A stretch of 64,000 bases of DNA from Saksenaea vasiformis B4078. Taxonomy: Eukaryota > Mucoromycota > Mucoromycetes > Mucorales > Saksenaeaceae. Of the stretch, positions 12,560 through 22,374 are shown piece after piece. Made by a program: the position numbers and the translations under genes. The notes beneath the pieces are model-generated. The model was not told the DNA's origin. It saw only the letters and a list, made by a program, of their open reading frames with translations, and searched no databases. Numbering within the stretch: position 1 is the first letter of the stretch; every line of letters starts with the position of its first letter. The stretch spans positions 1-64,000 of the forward strand of contig JNDT01002286.1 of the NCBI GenBank assembly GCA_000697055.1. The letters are read 5' to 3'.

Positions 12560-12945
12560 TACTCTTCCATGTTAAGTTTGCGCCATTGGTAGCTTCTCAT
12601 TATCGAACGCAAAAGATGGGTCAGAGACAGGGTTTCATCGTCTCGTGCAAAGGACATGTTAAAGATAGGGTTCTTTGTCTCATGTAAGAGGGATGTCAAT
12701 GATCGGAACCCTATATTTCATGTAAAAGGTGTGTGAGAAGCACAGTTTTCTTTTATATCAAGCAGAAGGCGTGTCGGTGATAGGGTGCCGTCGTCTTGTG
12801 CAAAGAGATGTCCCAATAATTGAGTTCTTTTGACTCATACAGGCGGTGTCCCAGAAAGAGGATTTCGATGTCTCATGCAAACAGTGCGTTGAAGACAGGT
12901 TTCTTTTATCTCACACAAAAAGATTGTCCCAGGTAACGGAAAGTG
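12560..12945 (+). repeat. Tandem array of a diverged 38-42 bp unit
   Basis: About nine diverged units read in the same direction. Each has the form TTCTTTTGTCTCATGCAAA, then about 8 bp, then a GTGTC-like core, then GATAGG or AGACAGG. Clear unit ends fall at about 12631, 12669, 12707, 12784, 12823, 12861, 12899 and 12940. The array leads into the dispersed repeat at 12946-13612. A matching array precedes the copy near 49 kb. Confidence 0.75.
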
Positions 12946-13612
12946 ATGCATAGTTAAAGCGAGCACTTCTTTTTCCTTGTTTTTTTTTCTTCTTCTTTGG
13001 CTCTGTTGGTACAAACATCCCTCGGTACGGATGTCAACTTTTTATTACATATCCAGGATCAGTCCTGTTTTTTTTTTTTTTTGGCATGCCGTTTAGACTG
13101 CATGACCGTTGTCCCGAACCGTCTTGGCCGTGTTGGTGCTTTATGCCCACACTCAAAGTACGTAAACGTTGTCACACACACACACTCAGTATCGTTCATC
13201 TTCCGCAATAGATTGCCAGACGATGTATCGCTTCAAGTCCTCTGCACGCTGTCTACAATGGCCGCTCCCAAGCCATAGGGTCACCCCCAACCTCTCTCGC
13301 CGCCCCCACCGCTTCAGGTGCGGGGCTTTGGCCTCCGTCGATGGGCGGAAATACCCTTCGGGGGTAAGTGAAAAGACATCAAAGTATCTTTCATTTACTA
13401 ACCATGAATTATTTTTTATGCTGCCGGAATAAATTTTGCGTCCGCTGAAGACCAAGTTCATACAAGCTGATTAATCTTCAGACGAAAAATTGATGTACTG
13501 ATGGCCGCATATTCGATTCTTCTTTAGCGCAAACTTGGCTCTTCAGAGACGCAAGGCTTATTTGGTGTAGCGTAAAAAGTGATTCAATAAACAGTATGCA
13601 CTATATCCGTCA
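12946..13612 (+). repeat. Dispersed repeat, copy 1
   Basis: This diverged copy has landmarks shared with the copies at 49.6 and 56 kb (+) and 35, 36.5 and 53.7 kb (-). They are GACTGCATGACCGTTGTCCC near 13097; TCGCTTCAAGTCCTCTGCA near 13229; a GC-rich core with GGTGCGGGG; AAATACCCTTCGGGG near 13349; CATTTACTAACCATGAA near 13392; and a tail with GCGCAAACTTGGCTCTTC and AGCGTAAAAAGTGATTCAAT, ending near 13600. No open coding frame survives. Confidence 0.75.
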
Positions 13613-14412
13613 TTCGCCCGAATACATGTTAAAAGTCCTCTTGAACAGCCAAATTCACACTGATCCGAGAGTAAACTCATGATAGAGTAGGATTTTAGTT
13701 ACAAGGAAGCCGTGTTGGCCTATCTGAAAGGGCAGCAAGTACTGGGTCACATTAGCCATATCAACAAGCAATTTGACATAATCATGATATGCGACATTGA
13801 GATCCACAGCCCAGAAACTTAAAATGATGGCACAGTGTTCGACACGTGGCTAATCTCAACTGTTCCATGTATTTGTTATCACATATCTCAAACAAGCACA
13901 AGAATCTGTAGTTTATTTTATAGATATATTCGGATAATGAAGAATAACAATGGCAGTGCTTTATCAAATGTTTATGCTAGATGCGAAGCAACAGGTATTC
14001 ATCTACTTCGGACATTTGTACAACAGTACCAAGACGGATGACGTTTTTGACCTTAGTCATTCTTTCTGATTGACACAGTGATATGCAGCAATGCCAACAT
14101 CACCTTTAAAGGATCTCACGAACCCGCCTTAGGTGTTGATACATTTACACGATTCTTTGGTATACAAAATGATGCTTTCTTGTATCTTCATTGGAGACGA
14201 ACAATGCAAGTTATGCAAGCTACCACATAATGATGGAACTTACTCGTACGGCTTGATATCAGTTTTTCTAAAAATTATGTCCAAAATCGATGAGAATCTA
14301 CGATAGTATGTAATTTCACTCGTTTTGTCCTCACTGTCCCAGATATCAAATGATTCAACTCTAGCAAGTAAAGAAATAAGTAAGCGCATGGTAATAGATG
14401 ATACAGGCGACT
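13613..14412. other. Intergenic spacer
   Basis: AT-rich, with no recognised gene, RNA or repeat. Short open frames at 13782-13967 and 13835-14041 overlap on opposite strands and have no support. Confidence 0.4.
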
Positions 14413-14832
14413 TTAGTCTAACATCTGTTTCATGCAGCTTAACGTTTGATACAGCTGTGTATCTTGTTGTTTGTTTTTACTGCACTCAGCTTTCTTTGTT
14501 TGAAGTTGATCCAGTATCCCATCCATGTCTTCCGTTGAATATAACTTCGATTGGCCAGATACATCATCTTTGATTATGCTGTCGATTACCGCGCTAGCAT
14601 CCGGATCGAGGCCTGTAGAAGGTGCTTTGATGGTTTTCGCCGAGATCGCTTGTTTTCCATCGTCATTTAGGTTGTCATACATGAGCTTCCTGATTGTTGG
14701 GTTGACGACATTCACAATCCTTGAGATGCCCAGCCTGTAAAAGCGAAAAAACGTTGCGGTGAAATAAAATCCCATCTTGACAACTATTGCCAATAAACGG
14801 CGCACTGCCAGAAATATGATACAGCTTTTCAT
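14413..14832 (-). CDS. Hypothetical protein with hydrophobic N-terminus
   Basis: This is a single open frame of 139 residues. The first 33 residues (MKSCIIFLAVRRLLAIVVKM and onward) are hydrophobic with scattered basic residues, like a signal anchor. The rest is hydrophilic and helix-prone (GISRIVNVVNPTIRKLMYDN; DQLQTKKAECSKNKQQDTQL) with two cysteines in the last 30 residues. A possible acceptor (TTTTACAG) lies at residue 33, so the hydrophobic part could instead be intron, with the real first exon upstream; no donor in the right phase was found. I do not recognise a family. The composition of residues 34-139 looks like real coding sequence. Confidence 0.45.
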   Translation of the reverse strand: MKSCIIFLAVRRLLAIVVKMGFYFTATFFRFYRLGISRIVNVVNPTIRKLMYDNLNDDGKQAISAKTIKAPSTGLDPDASAVIDSIIKDDVSGQSKLYSTEDMDGILDQLQTKKAECSKNKQQDTQLYQTLSCMKQMLD

Positions 14833-15687
14833 GGTTCCATCGTTTGTTATTGATTGCAGGTATTTTTTTTTTCAGTATCAGCGAGCTCCATGCCACTGAG
14901 CTATGTAGAAACACAAGAAAATGTTATAGCAAAATAGTTGAAACTAACACTCATTTTATCCCTTCTTGTATCCCAGCAAATTGACACGCTGTAAGTGGTT
15001 TTGTATAAGTGGGAAAAATGAAAAGAAAAGAAAAGAGAAAAGAAAATATAATCGTTCGGTTGTAAGTGAGCACCAGATACTTTTATAGTCGGTATCAAAA
15101 CTTCAAGGGTTGACGGTGATAAAGGTATCAACGGAGTGATCAGGGATAAGAAAGGTAAGCGTGAATAAAAAGGATAAAGTCAAAGGCGGTAGAGAATCAA
15201 TATGCTTGCCAAAGTAATATCGTACTGAAAACTGCTTTTATTGCGGTCCCTATGAGGGCTATTTATACTACGTCTAGTCTATGTCTGTTCTACAAATAAT
15301 CCTCATTGTGATGGATATTTACTGAGTCCGATCATGAAAAGGATCAAAGCGATCGTGTAACAGGATCAGAATGGTCGTGTAACTGGATCATAGAGAGCGT
15401 TTCGGAGTAGGAGTTTGATTTCGGGTTTTCAGGAGTGAGACGAGTGTAAGGAATTGTCAAGATGTCGGAGTTTGGTTTGTAGTAGGTGGAAAACGTGCCA
15501 GTATTGCCGGGAAAAAGGCCGTGTCCAACTGTGTGAGTTGTATAGAGTCTGTCGGTATTGTCGAATGTGGTCGGCTTTGAGACTGTGTTTTGGTCATCGC
15601 AAACGTTGTTGCATTGTGTGCATGACTATGCTCCACGTCGTCGTCTGGCTTTGAAACTTAGGCTGTAGCCACTTTGCGCTTCCTTAT
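14833..15687. other. Intergenic spacer
   Basis: No recognised gene. A stretch at 15454-15654 reads on the plus strand as a cysteine-rich frame (CQYCREKGRVQLCELYRVCR and onward) with several CxxC pairs. It has no splice context and I do not call it a gene. Confidence 0.35.
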
Positions 15688-16240
15688 TTAGATCCTCGAA
15701 CTGACCATCTTCCAGGGATTGTCGCTGTTGCTGTTCAAGTCAAGTTCATCTTTCCAGCTACTAAGTAGCTCTCTTACAATGATCAAATCTGGTGGCGCAG
15801 CAACGATCATGACTTCCAACGTTTCAATTCGAGTGTCCAATGAAATTTTAGCCTGTAGAAACAAAAGGTAGAGAGTATTTAGATGCAGATCACATAGCTA
15901 CAAATTTAGCCGGGACCTACCAGTGTTTTTGCCATCTTTTCAGCCAATTACCATGTTTTCGCGATGTATTTTTTGTTATGAAGCAGAGAGCAAATGTTCG
16001 TCATCTGTCCTCAGTATAATATAACGTTGTTACCTTGATGTAATGTATTCAGCTTTTTTTGTATTCCCTTAAGAACAAAGCAAATCTACGACGCCACATG
16101 GCAAAAAGTTCACCACCATCCATGTTATGAGTGGTTGACTGGCGGGCGACCTTGGAAGGATTCGCAGCAACAAAGTCCTTGAAAGATGGGTAATCGATGT
16201 CTTTTACAGAAGCTTGTAAAACTTGAACAGGAAATGTCAT
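15688..16240 (-). CDS. Possible small multi-exon gene, unrecognised
   Basis: Two minus-strand blocks look coding. The first starts with an ATG at 16240 and reads MTFPVQVLQASVKDIDYPSF and onward to about 16100. The second follows a good acceptor (TTTGTTTCTACAG, just above 15853) and reads AKISLDTRIETLEVMIVAAP, then RELLSSWKDELDLN, to a TAA at 15688-15690. Between them are at least two candidate introns (donors near 16034 and 15921). I could not fix the joins. The second block looks helical. It could be a real small gene or a decayed one; no family is proposed. Confidence 0.35.
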
Positions 16241-16364
16241 TGGTAAAACGAAATTATAATAGTCAGTTTGTTAGCACATTCAGTCTAACTTCAGAGCCTT
16301 CGTAATTCGTTTTTCAAAGCAAAGTAAGCCGGACGCGTTGGGACGGAAGAAAACGGTACTGAGC

Positions 16365-16718
16365 ATGGCCCAAATTTAGTGACAACAACGCAGCTACACT
16401 GCATCAACTACAACACAACGATGTCATCGTGACCTGCGTGTTGTATCACTGGAAGCGTATGTCATTAGGAGATGCTGTGCAAAGTGGAATGGCCGCTATT
16501 ATCATCAAGGTACGATTTGTTTGCCACGCATATCCATACGACCATAGTGCTAATCCATGCTCTCTTTAGAGACTTCCGAACCAAGCCGCTTCTATGACAA
16601 GGAGCTGCTGGCAAGCATTGTTTTCCAGCATGTGCTTCCAAGTGAGGCGATATCGCACCTATCACCAGAAGAAATTGAAAAGGACGCCTTTAGTGCTGTC
16701 TATACTGCGCTCTGTTGA
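16365..16718 (+). CDS. Possible gene fragment, unrecognised
   Basis: A plus-strand block (DVIVTCVLYHWKRMSLGDAV, ending AIIIK at about 16509) runs to a donor AAG/gtacg. After an acceptor near 16569-16571 a second block reads SEPSRFYDKELLASIVFQHV, then LPSEAISHLSPEEIEKDAF, to a TGA at 16716-16718. Composition is protein-like. A stop lies just upstream of the first block and no start codon was found, so this may be the 3' end of a truncated gene. It is divergent from the preceding weak gene. Confidence 0.3.
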
Positions 16719-19125
16719 TAAGCATATGAGCACTCAAAATATTTTTCCAATAAATGCAATACGTATGTAGTCGAACGCTAGTCGCACTAAACACGTATAT
16801 AGCCACGCGACTGCAGCTGCGTGTGAATCCCATTTATCAAAGTCATGCTTATCTCATGTTTTCGACATGAGCATGATCGACCTGAAAAACCGAAAATCTT
16901 GAATGTTTCTTTCTGTAACAGAAGACGATGGCAATCACATAAAAAAGAAGTTAGCATATTGAATTCCTTTGTTTATATTTTGTAACCACTACAAGGTTAA
17001 CGTTTTTGTGTTACAGCTTGATGAACGAGTAGAGTAACCGTAGACGTTAAAAACAAAAAACAAAGCGAAGACACTTCCTTACGTGATCTACAAACTCTTG
17101 GTCAAATATCAAAACTTGATACGTTCAAAAGTCATGTGTGGAATCTCCTTTACCAGCAGTGACGATAGTATGATTCCGTAATAGTTAACATCATTGGACA
17201 GTTTGACCTGAAGCCATCATCACGATACCAGCAAACCGATTTGTTTTTCCTTTTCTCCCTGTTATCTCTGAGACAGAAAATTTTTCATGTTCTCAAAACG
17301 GTTCTCGCAGCTTCCCGAGAATCTGCGGATAAATGGATACTTTAATCTCAGTGAAACCCAATCATTCACGGCTTTCTGTTTGTGCATTGACCTTGCGATA
17401 GCTAGGCAATGCAACACAGAGAGTCTAGATAAAGCACAAGTCAATATACACATCGCTGGTAATGTTTTTATCTTGCCGGCATGTCTTCATTCTGACATCA
17501 TTATGACCGCCGAGCAAAGAGCTTCAACAATTACACTATCCGCGAACTTTCGGCGACGCATACGTATTCGCAAAAAATCTTGGCATTAAACGCTTCGGCA
17601 GAGCTTACCCGTTTCAGATGCTCTTCAGCATAGCAAGATTTTTCTGTACGTGCCGATGGATCGCTTTTTCTTAAAAAAGAAGGCTGCAGTAGTAGCGGTC
17701 TCTGGTCTTGTACCGGTGATCGTCACGTTTCCAACATCCCATCTCCGCGGTATCCGCCTTCAATCCCTCCAGATATATCGCTTACGACGATGTATGATCA
17801 TTGTCTGCGGCCATGTCATTGAGTTTGTCAGTCGTCTTTTCCTCTCTCTCCTAAGTCACCCACTCTAAACGAGCTCTGTGCTCGTTTCTCCTACACTGTG
17901 TGCTGGTGTTCATGCCTAGACAAATGACCAGATATCCGTTGGTGGTGTGCATGTTACGGCTTGAGCTGATGTTATGGATTTCAGCAAGGAGAACGCCTAA
18001 CAGATGCGCGATCTCTCCTGCATTGAGTGGATGATGCTGTCCAACTCCCTGGGGAATGGCACCGCATCGTTGAGGGACTCGATCCGATCATCCATACCAC
18101 CTGGACAGGATTGTGGGATCGCTTGATGAGGTAGAAGGCACTATTGAATTAATTGAATCTAATACGTGACACAAACCTAAATTCTTTGACATGGAGCCCC
18201 TTCCATTCCTCTTGCCTAGAATTTGCAACAACTACAGACAGAGGCTCCACCAAGTTCAGTCTGCACCCCAACGTCTTTCTTTCTCTCTTCCTTTTTCTTT
18301 TTTGCAATCAACTTTATGCTGCACGCTCTCTCTCACATCACACACAGAGAAACAGGATATACTTATTCCTTCCGACCTCTATGATTCATCAAAATCCTTT
18401 TCTGCGTACAAATTGATATACACTCCTTAAAAAAATAAGATCCTCGTCATATTTTCCATCATAACCTTAGCTATCTCCTATGTTTACGCCTCTGCAAACC
18501 TACATCTCTATAGTCTATGCGCCTATCCGAGTGAGTGACATTTAAGTGTTTCGGGTATAACTTGACCATAAGTTATGCCATGAAAGGAAGGGGTTTCTGT
18601 ACTAAGAATAATGGTAAAAAATAATAATAAAGTATGCAAATCATTCTCATTCCCTTCGAATTTGTGGTATTCCTAGGTTCGCCGAGTTCACTTCATCTCA
18701 GATAAAGTTAGTGGGATCGCCCTTGCAGACGTTGCAGAGGTTGCATACTTGTCTATCTCTCTATGCAAGTTCTAGGATGAGCTTACCGAGTAGCTGCTTG
18801 TCGCCCAAGAAAGAAAGAAAGAAAGAAAGAAAAAATGAGAATGAAGGTAAAAGAGGTGTAATCCAAAGGTTCATCAAAACTGCGTATCTCCTAATTCCTT
18901 GTTATGACATGACACTGGATAGTTTTAGACTACAGTTGTAATTTGCTTTACTGCTCGATACAAAGTTTTTTACTTGCAACATGATAAGGCAAAAAGAAGG
19001 TTGATTTCTAATTGGTTGAATGAAGGGGTTGAGAGGAGAGGGAAAAAAAGGAAATTTTTTTAGGGAGTTTCTACGACTGCAGCATAAAATGATGTGCGTA
19101 TTCATTTTTGCTCTTTCTCTTAACA
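16719..19125. other. Long intergenic spacer
   Basis: 2.4 kb without a recognised gene. It contains pyrimidine-rich tracts (18275-18310), a short (GAAA)n run at 18809-18832 and several overlapping chance frames (17287-17589, 17650-17868, 18153-18430). The last 150 bases should be the arrestin promoter. Confidence 0.5.
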
Positions 19126-20284
19126 ATGAAGATTCGTCATTCTCTCTCAGTAGAACTCGTTGAGCCGGTTGTGTATCTTCGTGGTCATCCGAAAGATAAG
19201 CATACGACAAACCTTCTACGAGGGTTGATCCGGCTTTCTCTTGCACATTCGGTTCACGTCCAGTCAGTCACGATCCAATTTATTGGCACCGTCAAAACGT
19301 TGTGGCCTGAAGGTAAATCTATCGTCAATGTATACAGGTCCTGTATAAAATTCTGTTGAACCGAGACAATATGGCTCACGTGGCGTACGCGTACATTTGC
19401 CAAAAGCGTCCCACTACTGGGATAAACAGGTCCTGGTGGATTCTGTGATCCCCATTTGCCGCCTGCCTATGTTGCTCAAGAAAGGAGTGCACACAATCCC
19501 TTTTGAACTCTTGCTGTCCAATGCTCTATCGGAGTCCATCGAGTGCGGTCTTGGAAGGGTTAGGTACAAATTGCTATGCCATGTCAACCTCAAGCCTTGG
19601 TCGCTTCTTGGTTCCTATCTCAAGGCTTTGTGTCCCGTTGTTCTAGTACGACTTCCCCCGACAGATACGCCACGTTGCATCATACAAACGCATTTCTTGG
19701 ATAATGATCAGCTTGATATCGTGGTGGATAATGCACACATTACACATGGTTCAAAACTTTCTCTGTCTATTTTATTTTCAAGGCCAGGTCATAAAGTTGA
19801 CCAGTTAACTGTAAAACTGATAGAACGCCAAAAATTTCGTGCGCCATCGAAACATACGACAAGGATATTACATCATGAAATGACGCTGACTGCATTGGAT
19901 CCACCTACATGGTTCCATGATAATGAAATCCGTGTTGTGTATACTATTCCAGACAAAGAAACCTTACAAGTTCACCCTTCCACAACCAATCGAAACATTC
20001 GTGTCCGTCATTGGATCCAACTGTCTCTCCGATTAATGCTACCAGAAAATACAACGAGAGAGCTACTGATGGATGCTCCGATTACTGTTTTAGAAGGCCC
20101 CATTGATGACTACATTACCCTCCCTGTTTACAAAGAAACAGAAGCAACACTCCATCCACAGGGGGATCCTCCACCGACTATCGACCCAGATGTCATGTCC
20201 GCTTCGTGGTTGAAACGGATTCAACAACGTTACCTGGCGAAAGATCACTCTCCCCCTCCCAATTACTGTTTTTCCCCAAAATGA
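19126..20284 (+). CDS. Alpha-arrestin (arrestin-related trafficking adaptor)
   Basis: Alpha-arrestins link membrane transporters to a Nedd4/Rsp5-type ubiquitin ligase for endocytosis. Exons are 19126-19312 and 19407-20284 (354 residues; intron 94 bp, phase 1). The N-terminal arrestin fold is seen in LVEPVVYLRGHPKDK, a strand-rich LAHSVHVQSVTIQFIGTVKT, and the segment HTIPFELLLSNALSESIE. The C-terminal arrestin fold follows (LDIVVDNAHITHGSKLSLSI; LTVKLIERQKFRAPS). Two ligase-binding motifs are visible: LPVY near residue 315 and PPNY near the C-terminus (HSPPPNYCFSPK). The start at 19126 gives MKIRHSLSVELVEPVV, the usual first strand. The last codons and stop lie inside the left arm of an inverted repeat. 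Confidence 0.85.
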
Positions 20285-20435
20285 ATGTCGTAAAGGAAAG
20301 AAAAAAAATGTCATTAGCGAACTACAAAAATGGAAAATCGATGTTTTGTGATACTTACGACATTGTCTAATCGTCACGAGCTTCTGTTGCTCGGATTATT
20401 TGATTTTCGACATTCGCAGACAGGACATATGGACG
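20271..20435 (+). repeat. Inverted repeat, left arm
   Basis: About 165 bp that pair, inverted, with 22041-22205; roughly a dozen differences and small indels. Landmarks are CCCAAAATGAATGTCGTAAA at the outer end, CGATGTTTTG, ACATTGTCTAATCGTCACGA, and TTCGACATTCGCAGACAGGA at the inner end. It includes the arrestin stop codon. Confidence 0.85.
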
Positions 20436-20571
20436 TGAGTCTGTGAATGCTTCTCCAACATTGACCACAATTAAGCGTCCATGAGACTCGGCCCTTTTCG
20501 GTATGGTAGGCGACCATTTCCATCCAACGCTCGTGTATTACCAAAAGCAGATAAATTTTTGATTCAGACAT
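20374..20571 (-). pseudogene. Zinc-ribbon-like ORF ending in CPVCECRKSNN
   Basis: A 65-residue minus-strand frame starts with an ATG at 20571 and contains LNCGQCWRSIHRLTSICPVC, that is CxxC-x10-CxxC, then ECRKSNNPSN. The last 20 or so residues lie in the inverted-repeat arm. The opposite arm (ending at 22100) encodes the same CPVCECRKSNNPSN end after a different upstream sequence. This suggests two copies of a gene 3' end, or a repeat-borne coding module. A possible donor (TTTTG/gtaata, about 20541) cuts the frame. Function unknown. Confidence 0.35.
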
Positions 20572-22040
20572 TGGACAGCATCACTTTCCTCAATTACGTG
20601 GGGAAATGGGTGGTGGCAGATGTTTGTAATATGCTTGCTCTCATCAACTGGTTTGACTGATGCAAGCCTGTCTCATGGAGCCAATAAAGTTTGGCGTAAT
20701 GCAGGAACGACAAAGTAGTATGGTTCTAGCTAAACCGTGTTTACGCTTTTTAAATGATGATAATAAATTATGATAACGATTTTTAAGCAGGAGCATCCGT
20801 ACACTTGGCAATTCTACGATATCAAATAGAAGTATGAATTTGTTACTTGTTGAAAACAGGTGTGAGAAAACTTTTCTTATTTATCACTCTATTCTTTTCT
20901 TATGTATCACTTCATTCTTTTCTCTTTTCACTCTCACGCTCTTTGTTTCTTGACATGACTGATGTCCAGAACTGTGCTTGAATTTATAAGACGAAGAAAA
21001 TTCGAAAAGCAAAGATGGCTACTTGAATAAGCTGAAAATGCAACAACTGATGATGAACAGCCCGTAAGGTTTTTCTTTTTTCGGCTTTGCTCCAAGTCGT
21101 GCGTCTGACCTGTGTTCTTTCAAGCTCTCAAACGGCAGAAGCGATGGAAAGGCCGGCAGACTGCGAAACGGAAACAAAACCGAGATGAAAAAGAAAAGAA
21201 AAGCGAGCAGCGAGAGAACGACGTCAGAAGGCAGTGCAATCAAGTTCGACCGCGCAAACAAGACGTTGTCCAACGTGTGTAAAAGGTACAGAAGGAGCCA
21301 ATACTAGCGGGGATATAGTACGCGGAGCGACGACGAGCTTCATCCTTGACTCATATGCGTGCTTCAAACTCCATATGTCCAGGTTACAAGAAGCGACAAA
21401 GTACAAAAATGAAAGAAAAGCTCGGAAACGCGAAGATACGGACTTACGTGATTGTCATCCACGGCCATCTTTTTTTGCTATACTACATCACGTATAGGTT
21501 AACCGTACGGTTACCGGCTTATCCCCTGTTTGTTCGACAAGCAATTTTTTTTTTACGGGAATCTTTCAGCTACTCCTTGGTCAAGAATTTTCAACACACC
21601 GATATTTGACTACGACCTGCGAGTCAATATCAAGTGTTGTGTCGTGACTGGAACTGATAAGTGCAGTGCGACTGGGGGTGACATTTATTTCGATAGAAAG
21701 TTAGACCAGGAACTAATTACTAGCTATGGCTGTATTTATATGATCAGAGAGATCACGTCTACTATACTGCCACAGCGATAGATTATATCTCAGACACGAC
21801 ATCAAGATCAAGTTTGAAGAATTCATTCAATAGTGCCCACGCGCACGTTGCAGCTTAGTACCTTCACCGATCCCTAATCGTCGCCCCATTGCGTTCAGTC
21901 CCATTCTTTCATACACAGCAAAAACCAGTGCGCATCAAATTTCGTGCCACATGTTGCAGAAAACTTCGATATACTGCGTCGTATCCCGGTTAAGCGTGAC
22001 AACAAGGGCAACCAGAAATATGTGCTTACAGTTTCTCTTT
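20572..22040. other. Interval between the inverted repeat arms
   Basis: No intact gene. A plus-strand frame at 21234-21497 reads RRCPTCVKGTEGAN and then DIVRGATTSFILDSYACFKL, preceded by a Lys/Arg-rich stretch (KRKEKRAARERRQK) and interrupted further upstream. From 21918 another plus-strand frame reads SKNQCASNFVPHVAENFDIL and continues in frame into the right arm as CPVCECRKSNN to a TGA at about 22100. These look like remnants of one or two coding sequences. I cannot name them. Confidence 0.4.
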
Positions 22041-22205
22041 CCACATGTCCTGTCTGCGAATGTCGAAAATCAAATAATCCGAGCAACGGAAGCTCGTGAC
22101 GATTAGACAATGTCGTAAGTATCGCAAAACATCGATTTTCCATCTTTGCAGTTCGCTAACGACCTTTTTTTTTTCTTTACGACATTCATTTTGGGAAAAT
22201 CAGTA
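22041..22205 (-). repeat. Inverted repeat, right arm
   Basis: Reverse-complement partner of 20271-20435. The outer end reads TTTACGACATTCATTTTGGG. It sits about 170 bp beyond the VAP stop codon, between two convergent genes. Confidence 0.85.
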
Positions 22206-22374
22206 CACCGTCGTTACAATATAGAAATAAAGAAAAATATTATTGTATTGCCATGGATACGTACATAGGATCCCTTCTTTTTTTTGTCCTTTCTTCTTGC
22301 CATCGTACCCCAAAAAAATAACATGTTCACTTTTCTTTTTGTTTAAACAAAGAGAAGATATATATATCCTGATA

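Noticed and set aside
12560..12945. Tandem array considered as a CRISPR-like array
   Set aside because: Units are contiguous and degenerate with no unique spacers, and the genome is eukaryotic.
15454..15654. Cysteine-rich plus-strand frame with several CxxC pairs
   Set aside because: No splice context, no homology I recognise, and the spacing is irregular; probably chance TGT/TGC richness.
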